Shown in pieces: positions 50,542-58,337 of a stretch of DNA of 64,000 nt (position 1 is the first letter of the stretch; each line of letters begins with the position of its first letter). The stretch comes from an uncultured Clostridia bacterium. Lineage in GTDB: Bacteria; Bacillota; Clostridia; Oscillospirales; Oscillospiraceae. Made by a program: the position numbers and the translations under genes. Under the pieces are notes generated by a model, which searched no databases, was not told where the DNA came from, and worked only from the letters and a program-made list of their open reading frames with translations. The DNA is taken from NCBI GenBank assembly GCA_947644595.1, contig CANSAE010000002.1, forward strand, positions 372,001 through 436,000. Direction: 5' to 3'.

Positions 50542-50829
50542 TTGCGGAAATACAGATATTTGACATTCGCAGACCGAAAGCAGATTTCCGCGTGGTATCA
50601 GTTAAACGACCGGGCGGCGGACATAGCAGAACGGCTGGGAATGAGCGTGAAAACGATCTACCTTGAATTGAAGCGCGGGGAAGAAACGGACGAAAGCGGG
50701 GCCGTTATCCTTGACCGCAACCAGCGGCCCGCATACAACCCCGTTCTTGCCCAGCAGAGGTTACAAGCGAACTTCAAGCGGCGCGGGCGCGTCGCGGCGG
50801 AGGAAGCGACGGAAACGGCGGGAGCATAA
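50542..50829 (+). CDS. HTH protein, IS30-type helix-turn-helix
   Basis: Protein of 95 residues whose first 55 form a homeodomain-like HTH of the IS30 transposase N-terminus type (YLTFADRKQISAWYQLNDRA, DIAERLGMSVKTIYLELKRG). The DDE catalytic part of a transposase is absent and the tail is Arg/Ala-rich, so this is a stand-alone DNA-binding protein, perhaps a regulator of the element. TTG start with GGGGGTGAG upstream. First plus-strand gene after the junction. Confidence 0.72.
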   Translation: MRKYRYLTFADRKQISAWYQLNDRAADIAERLGMSVKTIYLELKRGEETDESGAVILDRNQRPAYNPVLAQQRLQANFKRRGRVAAEEATETAGA

Positions 50830-50860
50830 GCCCGCGAAAATCAAACAGGAGGTTTTGACA

Positions 50861-51256
50861 GTGATAGAATTTGAACGAATCACGCAAAGCCCGGAAACGC
50901 TGGCGGCGTTCCTTGCGTCCTTGCCCTGCATTGAGGGGCCGTGGGACGTGGAATTTCAAAAGCGGTTTTGTAGCGGGTGCGCCCGTACAGATTGCGACAG
51001 CGGGGAGCCTTGCCCGCACGCGGCGGAGCGGAGCAACCCCGGCTGGTGGCTGAACCTTGAAACAGATGGCAACGGTTACGCGGAGAAATACGCGGTCATT
51101 GTGACATATAACAACGGAACCGCGACCGGGGCCGTCGTCGAAGCGGAATCCGCGGCGGGAGCATGGGGGAAGTTGCTTTCCTTGTTCAACCCTGAGCAGA
51201 TCAGGGCGGTGGACATTTCGCAAATTTTGATCCCGGAGAGAGGGGGCGCGAAATGA
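50861..51256 (+). CDS. Cysteine-motif protein of unknown function
   Basis: 131 residues, GTG start behind AGGAGG. A central CSGCARTDCDSGEPC cluster (about residues 39-53) looks like a zinc site, followed by a region that could form a small alpha-beta domain (YAEKYAVIVTYNNGT). Stop and next start overlap. I recognise no family; the gene type is common as filler in Firmicute integrative elements. Confidence 0.7.
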   Translation: MIEFERITQSPETLAAFLASLPCIEGPWDVEFQKRFCSGCARTDCDSGEPCPHAAERSNPGWWLNLETDGNGYAEKYAVIVTYNNGTATGAVVEAESAAGAWGKLLSLFNPEQIRAVDISQILIPERGGAK

Positions 51257-52077
51257 ATGTTGTTTCTTTCGGCGGCGGTACGAACAGTACCGCAATGATC
51301 GTCGGAATGTATCTGCATAAAATCCCGGTTGACCTGATCTTGTTTGCAGACCCCGGAGCGGAACAGCCGCACACTTACGAATATATCGAAGTGTTCGACA
51401 AATGGCTGGCAAAACACGGTTTGCCGGAAATCACGCCGGTTCATTGCGTGGACAAGGACGGAAACCGCCTGACCCTTGAACAAGAATGCTTGCGTTCTGG
51501 AACCTTGCCGTCGATTGCATACGGATTCAAGAAATGTTCCCTAAAGCACAAGATCGGCCCGCAAGAAAAATTCTGCAATAACCACCCGGCTTGCCGGGCG
51601 GAATGGGCCGCAGGGCGGCGGGTACATAAATTCATCGGGTACGACGCGGGCGAAACGCGGCGCGTCCAGCACGCGGCCCCAGCAGATGAAGCGAATAAAA
51701 AGTATGAAAATCATTATCCGCTTTATGAATGGGGCTGGAACCGGGCCGAATGCGTCCGCGTGATCGAGCGGGCCGGACTTCCGCGACCGGGGAAATCAAG
51801 CTGTTTTTTCTGCCCGTCAATGAAGAAAGCTGAAATTCTGGAACTTTGGGAGAAATACCCCGATTTGTTCCGGCGTGCGGTAGAACTTGAACACGGGGCC
51901 GCGCCGACGCTTCAAACGGTAAAGGGGCTGGGCCGTCGCTGGTCATGGGAAAGCTATATAGAAGAAATCATAGCACAAAAAGAATTTGAAGCCGCGCAAA
52001 TAACCCTTGACGATCTTTTCCACGAATCTCCCGGCGGGTGTATTTGCGGTGCGCCTTGCGGGTGCTATGACGGATAG
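51253..52077 (+). CDS. PP-loop PAPS-reductase-like protein
   Basis: 274-residue protein of the adenine nucleotide alpha-hydrolase (PP-loop) superfamily. The pyrophosphate loop is SFGGGTNSTA (residues 5-14), followed by FADPGAEQPHTYEY and, later, SSCFFCPSMKKAEI with paired cysteines that could hold an iron-sulfur cluster. Phage and mobile-element versions are annotated as PAPS reductases, but some PP-loop relatives (DndC and others) act in DNA or RNA sulfuration. The C-terminus has a Cys-rich CICGAPCGCYDG tail. The substrate is unknown. Confidence 0.78.
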   Translation: MNVVSFGGGTNSTAMIVGMYLHKIPVDLILFADPGAEQPHTYEYIEVFDKWLAKHGLPEITPVHCVDKDGNRLTLEQECLRSGTLPSIAYGFKKCSLKHKIGPQEKFCNNHPACRAEWAAGRRVHKFIGYDAGETRRVQHAAPADEANKKYENHYPLYEWGWNRAECVRVIERAGLPRPGKSSCFFCPSMKKAEILELWEKYPDLFRRAVELEHGAAPTLQTVKGLGRRWSWESYIEEIIAQKEFEAAQITLDDLFHESPGGCICGAPCGCYDG

Positions 52078-52092
52078 AAAGGAGCGGGACGC

Positions 52093-52488
52093 ATGAAAAA
52101 GAAAGTCAAATTCCCGGACTGGACGCGGATGGTGGGACAGCTTATCACGCGCAACCGGGAGAATGACCCGCGGCCCATTTGGAGGGAATACGATCACGAT
52201 CCGGCGGGCGATTCTCTTTCCCTACGGGTGACGCTGGAAATCGCCGGGGGTTCGACCCTCTTTGAAGATTTCGACAGCGAGGAAGCCCGCGCCGCGGCCT
52301 ACTTGGAGCGGAGCCGCCGGGTAACGTATGTAAACGCGCTGGGGTTCGCTGAACAGTTGTGGCGGGCCGCGCCCGCCCGTCAATATGTTGTTCTGTTCAG
52401 GCCGGAAAACCCGAACGTCGGTCATGAAGCGATTTGCATTTATCAACGCTTGTCGCCATATCCGGCGACGGGAAAGGCGGTGCAATGA
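52093..52488 (+). CDS. Hypothetical protein
   Basis: 131 residues, GAAAGGAGC ribosome binding site. Charged N-terminus (KKKVKFPDWTRM) and no membrane segment or recognisable motif. Overlaps the next start (ATGATG). Probable small accessory-element protein of unknown role. Confidence 0.65.
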   Translation: MKKKVKFPDWTRMVGQLITRNRENDPRPIWREYDHDPAGDSLSLRVTLEIAGGSTLFEDFDSEEARAAAYLERSRRVTYVNALGFAEQLWRAAPARQYVVLFRPENPNVGHEAICIYQRLSPYPATGKAVQ

Positions 52489-52775
52489 TGGACAAGCCGA
52501 AATTTCTTTACATCGTGCAGAGTTCGAGCGGGCGCACGCTTCACGTTGGGGCCGCGTCCAGCAATCAGGCAAAGCGGGAATTTTGCCGGGAATACGGGAT
52601 AAGCCCCAGCGACTATTGGTGCGGCCTGTCTGCCCTGACCGCCCGGCGGTTGAAGCCGGAAGAGGTCAAAGCATGGGAGGAACAGGCGGAAGCGAACCGC
52701 GACACCCTGATTTTTATTCAGGGAATGCTGGAGATCGGCGCGAAATCCCATGCGGAACGGGGGTGCGTTGTATGA
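52485..52775 (+). CDS. Hypothetical protein
   Basis: 96 residues. Two adjacent ATGs (52485, 52488) share AAAGGCGGTG upstream. The opening KFLYIVQSSSGRTLHVGAAS suggests a small alpha-beta fold, then a helical Glu/Ala-rich part. The stop overlaps the next ATG. No family recognised. Confidence 0.65.
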   Translation: MMDKPKFLYIVQSSSGRTLHVGAASSNQAKREFCREYGISPSDYWCGLSALTARRLKPEEVKAWEEQAEANRDTLIFIQGMLEIGAKSHAERGCVV

Positions 52776-53029
52776 GCGTTTGCCGCGGGTGCGGGCGTGC
52801 TATCGACTGGATAAAGACGACCGCCGGAAAGAATATGCCCGTTGACCCTGAACCCGTATTCGTGATCGAGGGGGACGGGCGCGACCGTTTCGTTACGGAC
52901 GGCGGCGCGGTGATTGTGGGGCGGGTTGCCCGCCCGGAAGAGGAAAGCCGCGATCTTCCCGTCGCCTTTGTGCCGCATTGGAAAACTTGCCCGAATGCAG
53001 GGGATTTCCGGCGGAGCGGGAGGGGGTGA
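52772..53029 (+). CDS. Small zinc-finger-like protein
   Basis: 85 residues beginning MSVCRGCGRAIDWIKT, a C-x2-C pair, with a later HWKTCPNA that may complete a zinc site. Such proteins are frequent in Firmicute conjugative elements; role unknown. Coupled to its neighbour by ATGA. Confidence 0.68.
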   Translation: MSVCRGCGRAIDWIKTTAGKNMPVDPEPVFVIEGDGRDRFVTDGGAVIVGRVARPEEESRDLPVAFVPHWKTCPNAGDFRRSGRG

Positions 53030-53033
53030 GAGC

Positions 53034-53207
53034 ATGAAGCGTCAATTCTGCTTGCCTTGCTTTCTTGAACTGCAAAAGGCCGGAAAGCACAACATAAAGC
53101 GCGTGGGCGGCAGGAATCAGAAAATCACGTGCTGGCGGTGCAAACGCCGCCGCTATGGGACGGATTATGAAATTTCCAGAAAGGTGGGTGCGGGCCGTGA
53201 CACGTGA
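53034..53207 (+). CDS. Zinc-ribbon micro-protein (57 aa)
   Basis: 57 residues with two C-x2-C pairs (FCLPCF at 5-10 and TCWRCK near 33), a clear zinc ribbon, and a basic middle. It could bind nucleic acid. It starts 4 bases after the preceding stop and overlaps the next gene. Confidence 0.68.
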   Translation: MKRQFCLPCFLELQKAGKHNIKRVGGRNQKITCWRCKRRRYGTDYEISRKVGAGRDT

Positions 53208-53412
53208 CGAACTGAAAGCGGCGTTCGATGAACAAAGCCCGGTCATTCATGGGGGCATTACATATCAGCGCATTTCCGCCCTGATTCGGCGCAGGGACCC
53301 CGACAAGCCGCGGGCATTCCTGCAAGCTGAACTAATGGACAGAACCGGGCGTTCGGTCACGATTGCCGACCCTGACAGAATCGAAAGGAGCGGAAGCAAT
53401 GCCGAAATATGA
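53197..53412 (+). CDS. Hypothetical protein
   Basis: 71 residues from a GTG start behind AAAGGTGGG; longer in-frame starts at 53155 and 53167 would increase overlap with the previous gene. Contains GGITYQRISALIRRRD, a basic strand-helix region. Overlaps the following ATG. No family recognised. Confidence 0.6.
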   Translation: MTRDELKAAFDEQSPVIHGGITYQRISALIRRRDPDKPRAFLQAELMDRTGRSVTIADPDRIERSGSNAEI

Positions 53413-53890
53413 GTTTGTCGCCGTGGACTTTGACGGGACACTTTGCGCCGACGCATTCCCGGAAGTGGGAGAGCCGAAAACCCTTGTCATTGACTATGTG
53501 AAGCGGCTGGCGGCGGAGGGGTCAAAGATCATTCTTTACACCAGCAGGGAGAACGGAACGCGGAAATTGCTTGACGAAGCGGTGGCATTCTGCAAGGCGC
53601 AGGAAATCCCCCTGTATGCGGTCAATGAGAATCCGGGCAACCCGCACGCCGCGAAAAACGGTTTGAAGCATTCCGACGGGCGGAAAGTGTTTGCCGATCT
53701 TTACATCGACGACAAGGCCGTGAACCCGCTTGCAATAGAACTTTTCAGCGCGGCGGAAATTATCGCCCCGGAATTACAGCGGGTTTCGGCGGTTATCGGG
53801 CCGAATTTAAGGCAGATTGCGGAAACGCTGACCCCGCATTTGTGGAGGGCCGCGGCGTATATGCGGGCGATTATGAGGGACGCAAGATGA
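53399..53890 (+). CDS. HAD-superfamily hydrolase-like protein
   Basis: 163 residues. The opening VAVDFDGTLC is HAD motif I (nucleophile and acid aspartates), YTSRENG fits motif II, and YIDDKAV fits the motif IV acidic pair, so it is probably an active phosphatase for a small molecule or nucleotide. AAAGGAGC lies before the ATG. Mobile elements and phages often carry such phosphatases, but no target is known. Confidence 0.8.
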   Translation: MPKYEFVAVDFDGTLCADAFPEVGEPKTLVIDYVKRLAAEGSKIILYTSRENGTRKLLDEAVAFCKAQEIPLYAVNENPGNPHAAKNGLKHSDGRKVFADLYIDDKAVNPLAIELFSAAEIIAPELQRVSAVIGPNLRQIAETLTPHLWRAAAYMRAIMRDAR

Positions 53891-54186
53891 AGCCGATCGC
53901 GATTGAACGCCACAGAGCGGGACAGGCCCGCAGGAAGCGGCAGGGGGTATATTTGCGCGAACGGGTGCGGCTGGCGGTCATTGCGAAATATGCGGCCCTG
54001 ACCCTTGCTGGAATCATGCTTTTTAGAGCGGGTCAAGCCCGTGCCCTGACTGAACGCGGGTGCGCCGCGGTGGGCGGTGAGGGATTCACCCTATTACTCC
54101 CCGCCTTTTACTTCCTGATTTCGCGTGCTGTCCGCGACTTGATCGAGGACGCGCAGAACGAAAATTGCAAAAATAGGAGGACATAA
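53887..54186 (+). CDS. Small membrane protein
   Basis: 99 residues; a basic N-terminus (RHRAGQARRKRQG), a membrane helix about residues 33-50 and a second near 65-85. Start overlaps the phosphatase stop (ATGA). Unknown role. Confidence 0.65.
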   Translation: MKPIAIERHRAGQARRKRQGVYLRERVRLAVIAKYAALTLAGIMLFRAGQARALTERGCAAVGGEGFTLLLPAFYFLISRAVRDLIEDAQNENCKNRRT

Positions 54187-54190
54187 GACC

Positions 54191-54961
54191 ATGAAGCAAC
54201 AACTTTCAACCCTGAAAGACGGCGCACGGTTCGTTTATGGCGGCGTGGAATGGGTCAAGCTTGAACATCTATACACTGAATCCGGCAAACTGGAAACGGT
54301 TGCCATTGCCGCCGAACCCGTATTTGAACGGGCTTTCGATGAAGAAAATTGCAACGATTGGCGCAAGTCGTCCTTGCGCCGGGAACTGAACGGGGCATTC
54401 CTTGACGCGCTGATTGCAGAGGGCGCAGACCCGGCGGCGTTCAAGGAGTTTGAAAGCGACCTGACCGCCGACGACGGTATGACGGACTACGGAACCGCGC
54501 GGGACAAGATCGCCCTGATTACGTGCGATCTTTACCGCGAACACCGGGCTTTGCTTCCGAAAATCGGGTGCTGGTGGTGGACGCTGACCCCGTGGACGTG
54601 CGACCCTGAATACTCGTACCTCGTCCGCTACGTCAATTCCTCCGGCGCGATGAACTGGAACTACGCGTACTACGGCTACAGGGGCGTTCGCCCGCTTTGT
54701 CATTTGGAATCTTCAATCTTTGTATCTGTTCCCGATGAAGAGGGAATGCAGATGAACAGGGGCGAAGCTATCGAGGAAGCCCGCGACGCGGTGCTGGACA
54801 CGCTGAACGACTACCCCGCGGACCTTTGGGGCGACGCGCTGGGCGCGGCGGTTGCGTCCCTCTTCCAATCAAAGCAGGACGCGGCAGACATGGCAGAGGA
54901 AGAAAAAGCAAGTCGAGAGGTCAGCACGACCGAAACGGAACCGCCAGAGGGGATTTTTTAA
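54191..54961 (+). CDS. DUF6273-like protein with Tyr/Asn-rich C-lectin-type segment
   Basis: 256 residues. The N-terminal half contains NDWRKSSLRRELNGAFLDAL and then ALLPKIGCWWWTLTP, the pattern of DUF6273 and related formylglycine-enzyme/C-type-lectin-like folds. Residues about 140-175 are strongly enriched in Tyr and Asn (SSGAMNWNYAYYGYRGVRPL, codons mostly TAC and AAC) and end in GVRP, as in variable proteins of diversity-generating retroelements. An acidic tail of about 85 residues follows. Such proteins are common in gut Firmicute conjugative elements. No reverse transcriptase or template repeat was seen in the window. Confidence 0.75.
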   Translation: MKQQLSTLKDGARFVYGGVEWVKLEHLYTESGKLETVAIAAEPVFERAFDEENCNDWRKSSLRRELNGAFLDALIAEGADPAAFKEFESDLTADDGMTDYGTARDKIALITCDLYREHRALLPKIGCWWWTLTPWTCDPEYSYLVRYVNSSGAMNWNYAYYGYRGVRPLCHLESSIFVSVPDEEGMQMNRGEAIEEARDAVLDTLNDYPADLWGDALGAAVASLFQSKQDAADMAEEEKASREVSTTETEPPEGIF

Positions 54962-55398
54962 GCCCGCCGCGGTAAAAACTGCATAAGAAAACCGCCCCGC
55001 GCGTTTTGAGAGAACGCGCGAAGCGGATTCCGCCGATGAAAATAAATCATCAATCAACCTATGGATAAAGTATAGCATAGATCGGCGGAAAAGTCAACAA
55101 AGAACGCCGTTTTTATGCGGCGTGGCGGGCTTGTAGTGGGTATTAAGATTCCGGCGAAAGCTTGTCCACGTCATACAGGAAGCAACGGGGAGATCAGCAG
55201 GGTTCGGCCCTTGCCCTTTGTTCTTTTCTTTTGTCTATATCTCTTCATACGCCGCCGAGGGTGATGGGGGGTTGCAAGGGGGGAAGAGGGAGGGGGCGTT
55301 GTGTGAACCCTCTTCCCCCCTTGCAAGGTTAGGTATAGCAGACAGCCGGAAACAGAACACGCCCGCTTCATTCATCGACAGAAAGAGGGTGAAGCACG
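54962..55398. other. Non-coding region with candidate rolling-circle origin
   Basis: 437 bases with no convincing gene. It contains a CGCGCG-type hairpin near 55000 (GCGCGTT..AACGCGC), an A+T-richer stretch (55040-55110), and the 19-bp inverted repeat at 55272-55326. Placed directly before a HUH endonuclease gene, it is the likeliest replication or nicking origin of the element. Confidence 0.55.
55272..55326. repeat. Perfect 19-bp inverted repeat, candidate double-strand origin
   Basis: Arm 55272-55290 (TTGCAAGGGGGGAAGAGGG) and its exact reverse complement at 55308-55326, with a 17-base spacer (55291-55307). It has no T-run and no gene upstream needing a terminator. It lies 73 bases before the HUH gene, the usual place of a nick-site stem-loop in rolling-circle replicons. 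Confidence 0.7.
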
Positions 55399-56220
55399 GT
55401 GCGAAGTTTCATTCGTGAAAAGAAAATCTATTGCGGCAAGCAATATCGGGAGGTTGATATTTTTTCATACACCGACGCGCAATGCAGGGCAGTAAAACGC
55501 GGCACACGGTCAAAGAAGATCAAAGAATCGGAGCCGAAGCAAAAGAACCTGAACGACAAGAACGCCCGCCGCTATTTCATTCAGACCGCAAACTTGAATT
55601 TCGGGGATGACCCGGACGCGTTGCACGTGACGGCTACATATAGCGCGAAATATCTTCCAGCGACCATAGAGGAAGCCGAACGGGAAGTGACAAACTACTT
55701 GCGCCGGATTCAGTATCAGCGGAAGAAAGAGGGGTTGCCGCCCCTAAAGTATATGCTTGTCACGGCCTACACCACAAAGAAAAACAGCGAAAAGCCCGTT
55801 CGCATTCACCATCATATCATCATGAACGGCGGACTTGATCGGGACGCGGTGGAAGAGTTGTGGCGCAAGCGAAAGCGCAAGGGGCAGAAAAAGGGCGACC
55901 GAATCGGCTATTGCAACGCCGACCGTCTGCAAGCAAGCGACGACGGCATTGCCGCCCTTTGCAATTACCTTGTCAAACAGGCTGGCGGGAAAAAGCGGTG
56001 GACATCTTCACACAATTTGGAGCGGCCCACAAGCCGAACGAACGACGGCAAGTACAATCGGCGGCAGATTGAGAAATGGGCGCGGGAGCGTCCGGGCCGG
56101 GAGTTTTGGGAAAAGAAATACCCCGGCTGGACCCTGACAGACAGCGATTACGGGGTTCAGTACGAATATAACGATTACACAGGCTGGTCAATCTATCTGA
56201 AATTGCGAAAGAAAGAATAG
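55399..56220 (+). CDS. HUH-type replication initiation endonuclease
   Basis: 273 residues with the two hallmarks of rolling-circle replication proteins: a HUH metal site in VRIHHHIIMNGG (His 137-139) and a catalytic tyrosine with a partner lysine in NYLVKQA (Tyr190, Lys193). The N-terminus is basic. It resembles phage and plasmid Rep proteins with one catalytic tyrosine more than conjugative relaxases, as no mobilisation-type histidine triad is seen. It would nick one strand of the nearby inverted repeat. GTG start; no strong ribosome binding site. Confidence 0.82.
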   Translation: MRSFIREKKIYCGKQYREVDIFSYTDAQCRAVKRGTRSKKIKESEPKQKNLNDKNARRYFIQTANLNFGDDPDALHVTATYSAKYLPATIEEAEREVTNYLRRIQYQRKKEGLPPLKYMLVTAYTTKKNSEKPVRIHHHIIMNGGLDRDAVEELWRKRKRKGQKKGDRIGYCNADRLQASDDGIAALCNYLVKQAGGKKRWTSSHNLERPTSRTNDGKYNRRQIEKWARERPGREFWEKKYPGWTLTDSDYGVQYEYNDYTGWSIYLKLRKKE

Positions 56221-56235
56221 AAAGGGGTGGTTATC

Positions 56236-56607
56236 ATGGGAAAGCCTTACAGGGAATGCCCCCATTGCGGGGCGCATTTGGACGCGGGCGAACGGTGCGA
56301 TTGCGGGGAACCTGAACAACAGGAACAGACCGCGGCGGAAGATCAACCGCGAATGCGGCTGATTGCCGTTTGTCGGGAAGTGGACAAGGACACGGGCAGA
56401 ATCGCCGTTTACCCGCTCGACAAGGAAATTGACGGAATGACGGTAACGGCCTTGAAGATTCGGGCGACGATGAACCCGGAATTGCGGTATTTCACCCTTG
56501 TTTCTACCCGATGGGAACGGTTCGGGGCCGCGATCACGTCCATTTTGAAACGCCGGACGGTCACAGCCGCAGACGTGGACAGAATCGGCGGAATTGTAGA
56601 GTTGTGA
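56236..56607 (+). CDS. Zinc-ribbon protein of unknown function
   Basis: 123 residues. An N-terminal double C-x2-C type ribbon, CPHCGAHLDAGERCDCG, is followed by an acidic linker and an alpha-beta domain (RLIAVCREVDKDTGRIAVY). The ATG at 56236 lies behind AAAGGGGTGG. Directly downstream of the HUH gene and possibly co-transcribed. Confidence 0.68.
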   Translation: MGKPYRECPHCGAHLDAGERCDCGEPEQQEQTAAEDQPRMRLIAVCREVDKDTGRIAVYPLDKEIDGMTVTALKIRATMNPELRYFTLVSTRWERFGAAITSILKRRTVTAADVDRIGGIVEL

Positions 56608-56619
56608 GGGGGTGAAAAC

Positions 56620-57558
56620 GTGCGCGTCGGATTGCATGACGCAGAACAGGAATATTTGAAGCACAAGACTTTCCCGAACTATGCCTTGATGAAGATTTCA
56701 GCATATCACAAGGCCCGCGGCGATTCAGTCGAATGGTGGTCCCCTGTTCTGACAAATACCTTTGACTTGATCTATTCAAGCAAAGTCTTTGACTTCACGC
56801 CGGAAAACCTGTACTTGCCGCCGTCTGCAATCCGCGGCGGGACAGGCTACCCGGATATTCCGATCAATCAGACCTTGCCGCCGGAAATAGACACGGCCTT
56901 TCCTGATTATAGCATATACCCCGAATGCGATTACGCTATTGGGTACATAACCCGCGGTTGCCCGAACCGTTGCCCGTGGTGCGTCGTTCCGGCGAAAGAG
57001 GGCGGCATAAAGCCTTACAGGACATGGGAACAGCTTGTGCGCCCTGACACGAACAAGCTTGTTCTAATGGACAACAATATTCTTGCTTGTGAATATGGGA
57101 TTGCACAGCTTGAAAGCCTGATCGGGTCCGGCTATGCGATAGACCTAAATCAAGGCATGGACGCGCGGCTGGTAGATGAACGCATAGCGGGCATTCTTGC
57201 CCGGTTGAAGTGGATTCGCTTTATTCGGTTTTCGTGCGATCAGATACCGCAGATTGAAGCAATAGAGCGGGCCGCGGAACTGCTGGCACAGCATGGGAAG
57301 AAGCCGTATAACCTGTTTGTTTATCTGCTTGTGACAAAGGACATCGAAAACGCCGCATACCGCGTCGAGCGGCTAAAGCGGTTAAAGGGTATCAACCTTT
57401 ACGCACAGGCGGAGCGGAACGACCGAAAAGGCATTGTTCCGAACGCATTACAAAAAGAGTTCTCCCAGCGGTTTGTATATGGGCGGTGCTACCTGAAAGA
57501 AAGCTGGGCCGAATACCTGACCCGGCATAAAGAAAAGAGGTTGCAACAATGCCTATAA
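56620..57558 (+). CDS. Radical SAM protein with N-terminal B12-binding-like region
   Basis: 312 residues. ITRGCPNRCPWCVVP gives the C-x3-C-x2-C motif (Cys 114, 118, 121) that holds the [4Fe-4S] cluster of radical SAM enzymes. The first 100 residues (VGLHDAEQEYLKHKTFPNYALMK and following) look like a cobalamin-binding-type Rossmann region, as in methylthiotransferase or B12-radical SAM enzymes, though the DxHxxG motif is not evident. The TIM-barrel part includes DLNQGMDARLVDERI. Substrate unknown. GTG start behind GAGGGGG. Confidence 0.8.
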   Translation: MRVGLHDAEQEYLKHKTFPNYALMKISAYHKARGDSVEWWSPVLTNTFDLIYSSKVFDFTPENLYLPPSAIRGGTGYPDIPINQTLPPEIDTAFPDYSIYPECDYAIGYITRGCPNRCPWCVVPAKEGGIKPYRTWEQLVRPDTNKLVLMDNNILACEYGIAQLESLIGSGYAIDLNQGMDARLVDERIAGILARLKWIRFIRFSCDQIPQIEAIERAAELLAQHGKKPYNLFVYLLVTKDIENAAYRVERLKRLKGINLYAQAERNDRKGIVPNALQKEFSQRFVYGRCYLKESWAEYLTRHKEKRLQQCL

Positions 57559-57623
57559 TTTGTGTTCCGCGCAGAGAGTACAAAGGGCCTGAATACTGGA
57601 AACGCCGAAAGGAGATTGCGGCA

Positions 57624-58334
57624 ATGACGAATAAGAAACGCTTCAAGGAAATTTTCACGTCGCAGATTGACCGCCCCGGCGCGGCTGATCTGATAGCATG
57701 GCTTGAAAGCACAGACTTTTTCACAGCCCCGGCAAGCACAAAATATCACGGCGCATTCCCCGGCTGGCTTGTCGGTCACAGCCTGAACGTATATTACGAA
57801 CTGATTACACGGCAGAACGTCGGAACCCCGGAAAGCCGGGCCGTTTGCGCCCTACTGCATGACATTTGCAAGGCGAACTATTACGAACCGCAGGACGGCG
57901 GCGGGTATCGGGTGAAAGACCGCTTCCCGTTCGGACACGGTGAAAAGTCGGTTTTCCTGATTTCGCGGTTTATGCGGCTGACCGATGAAGAAGCCCTTGC
58001 AATCCGCTGGCACATGGGAGCGTATGACGACGCGGTCCGCGGCGGAAGCCGGACACTTTCGGCGGCAATGGCGGTTTCCCCTCTTGTCTATGAACTTCAC
58101 GCGGCGGACATGGGGGCGACACAGCAGGAACAGCGACAGGAAGCGGGGGCAGAAAGCGGCGGGGGCTTGATATGCGCCGTATGCGGAAAGCCCGTCGAGC
58201 GGGTCGAGCCGTGCGGGTACGAACGCTGGCACGGACAAGTTACTTGCGACGAATGTTGCGAAGAATGCTTTCGATCAGAGCCGTTCCCGTGCCGCGATCA
58301 CGACGAACGAATGAAAGAGAAATCGGAGGGATAG
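57624..58334 (+). CDS. HD-domain hydrolase with cysteine-rich tail
   Basis: 236 residues from the ATG behind AAAGGAG; an in-frame ATG at 57549 also has a ribosome binding site (AAGAGG) and would add 25 residues. HD ligands are HSLNVYYEL, LLHDICKANYY (HD) and RWHMGAY. The last 60 residues hold a dense cysteine set (LICAVCGKPVERVEPCGYER, then CDECCEECF and PCRDHDE), likely a zinc-binding domain. It could hydrolyse nucleotides; the added metal domain is unusual. Confidence 0.78.
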   Translation: MTNKKRFKEIFTSQIDRPGAADLIAWLESTDFFTAPASTKYHGAFPGWLVGHSLNVYYELITRQNVGTPESRAVCALLHDICKANYYEPQDGGGYRVKDRFPFGHGEKSVFLISRFMRLTDEEALAIRWHMGAYDDAVRGGSRTLSAAMAVSPLVYELHAADMGATQQEQRQEAGAESGGGLICAVCGKPVERVEPCGYERWHGQVTCDECCEECFRSEPFPCRDHDERMKEKSEG

Positions 58335-58337
58335 CAA

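Noticed and set aside
50542..50829. IS30 insertion sequence
   Set aside because: Only the HTH part is present; there is no DDE transposase domain and no terminal inverted repeats.
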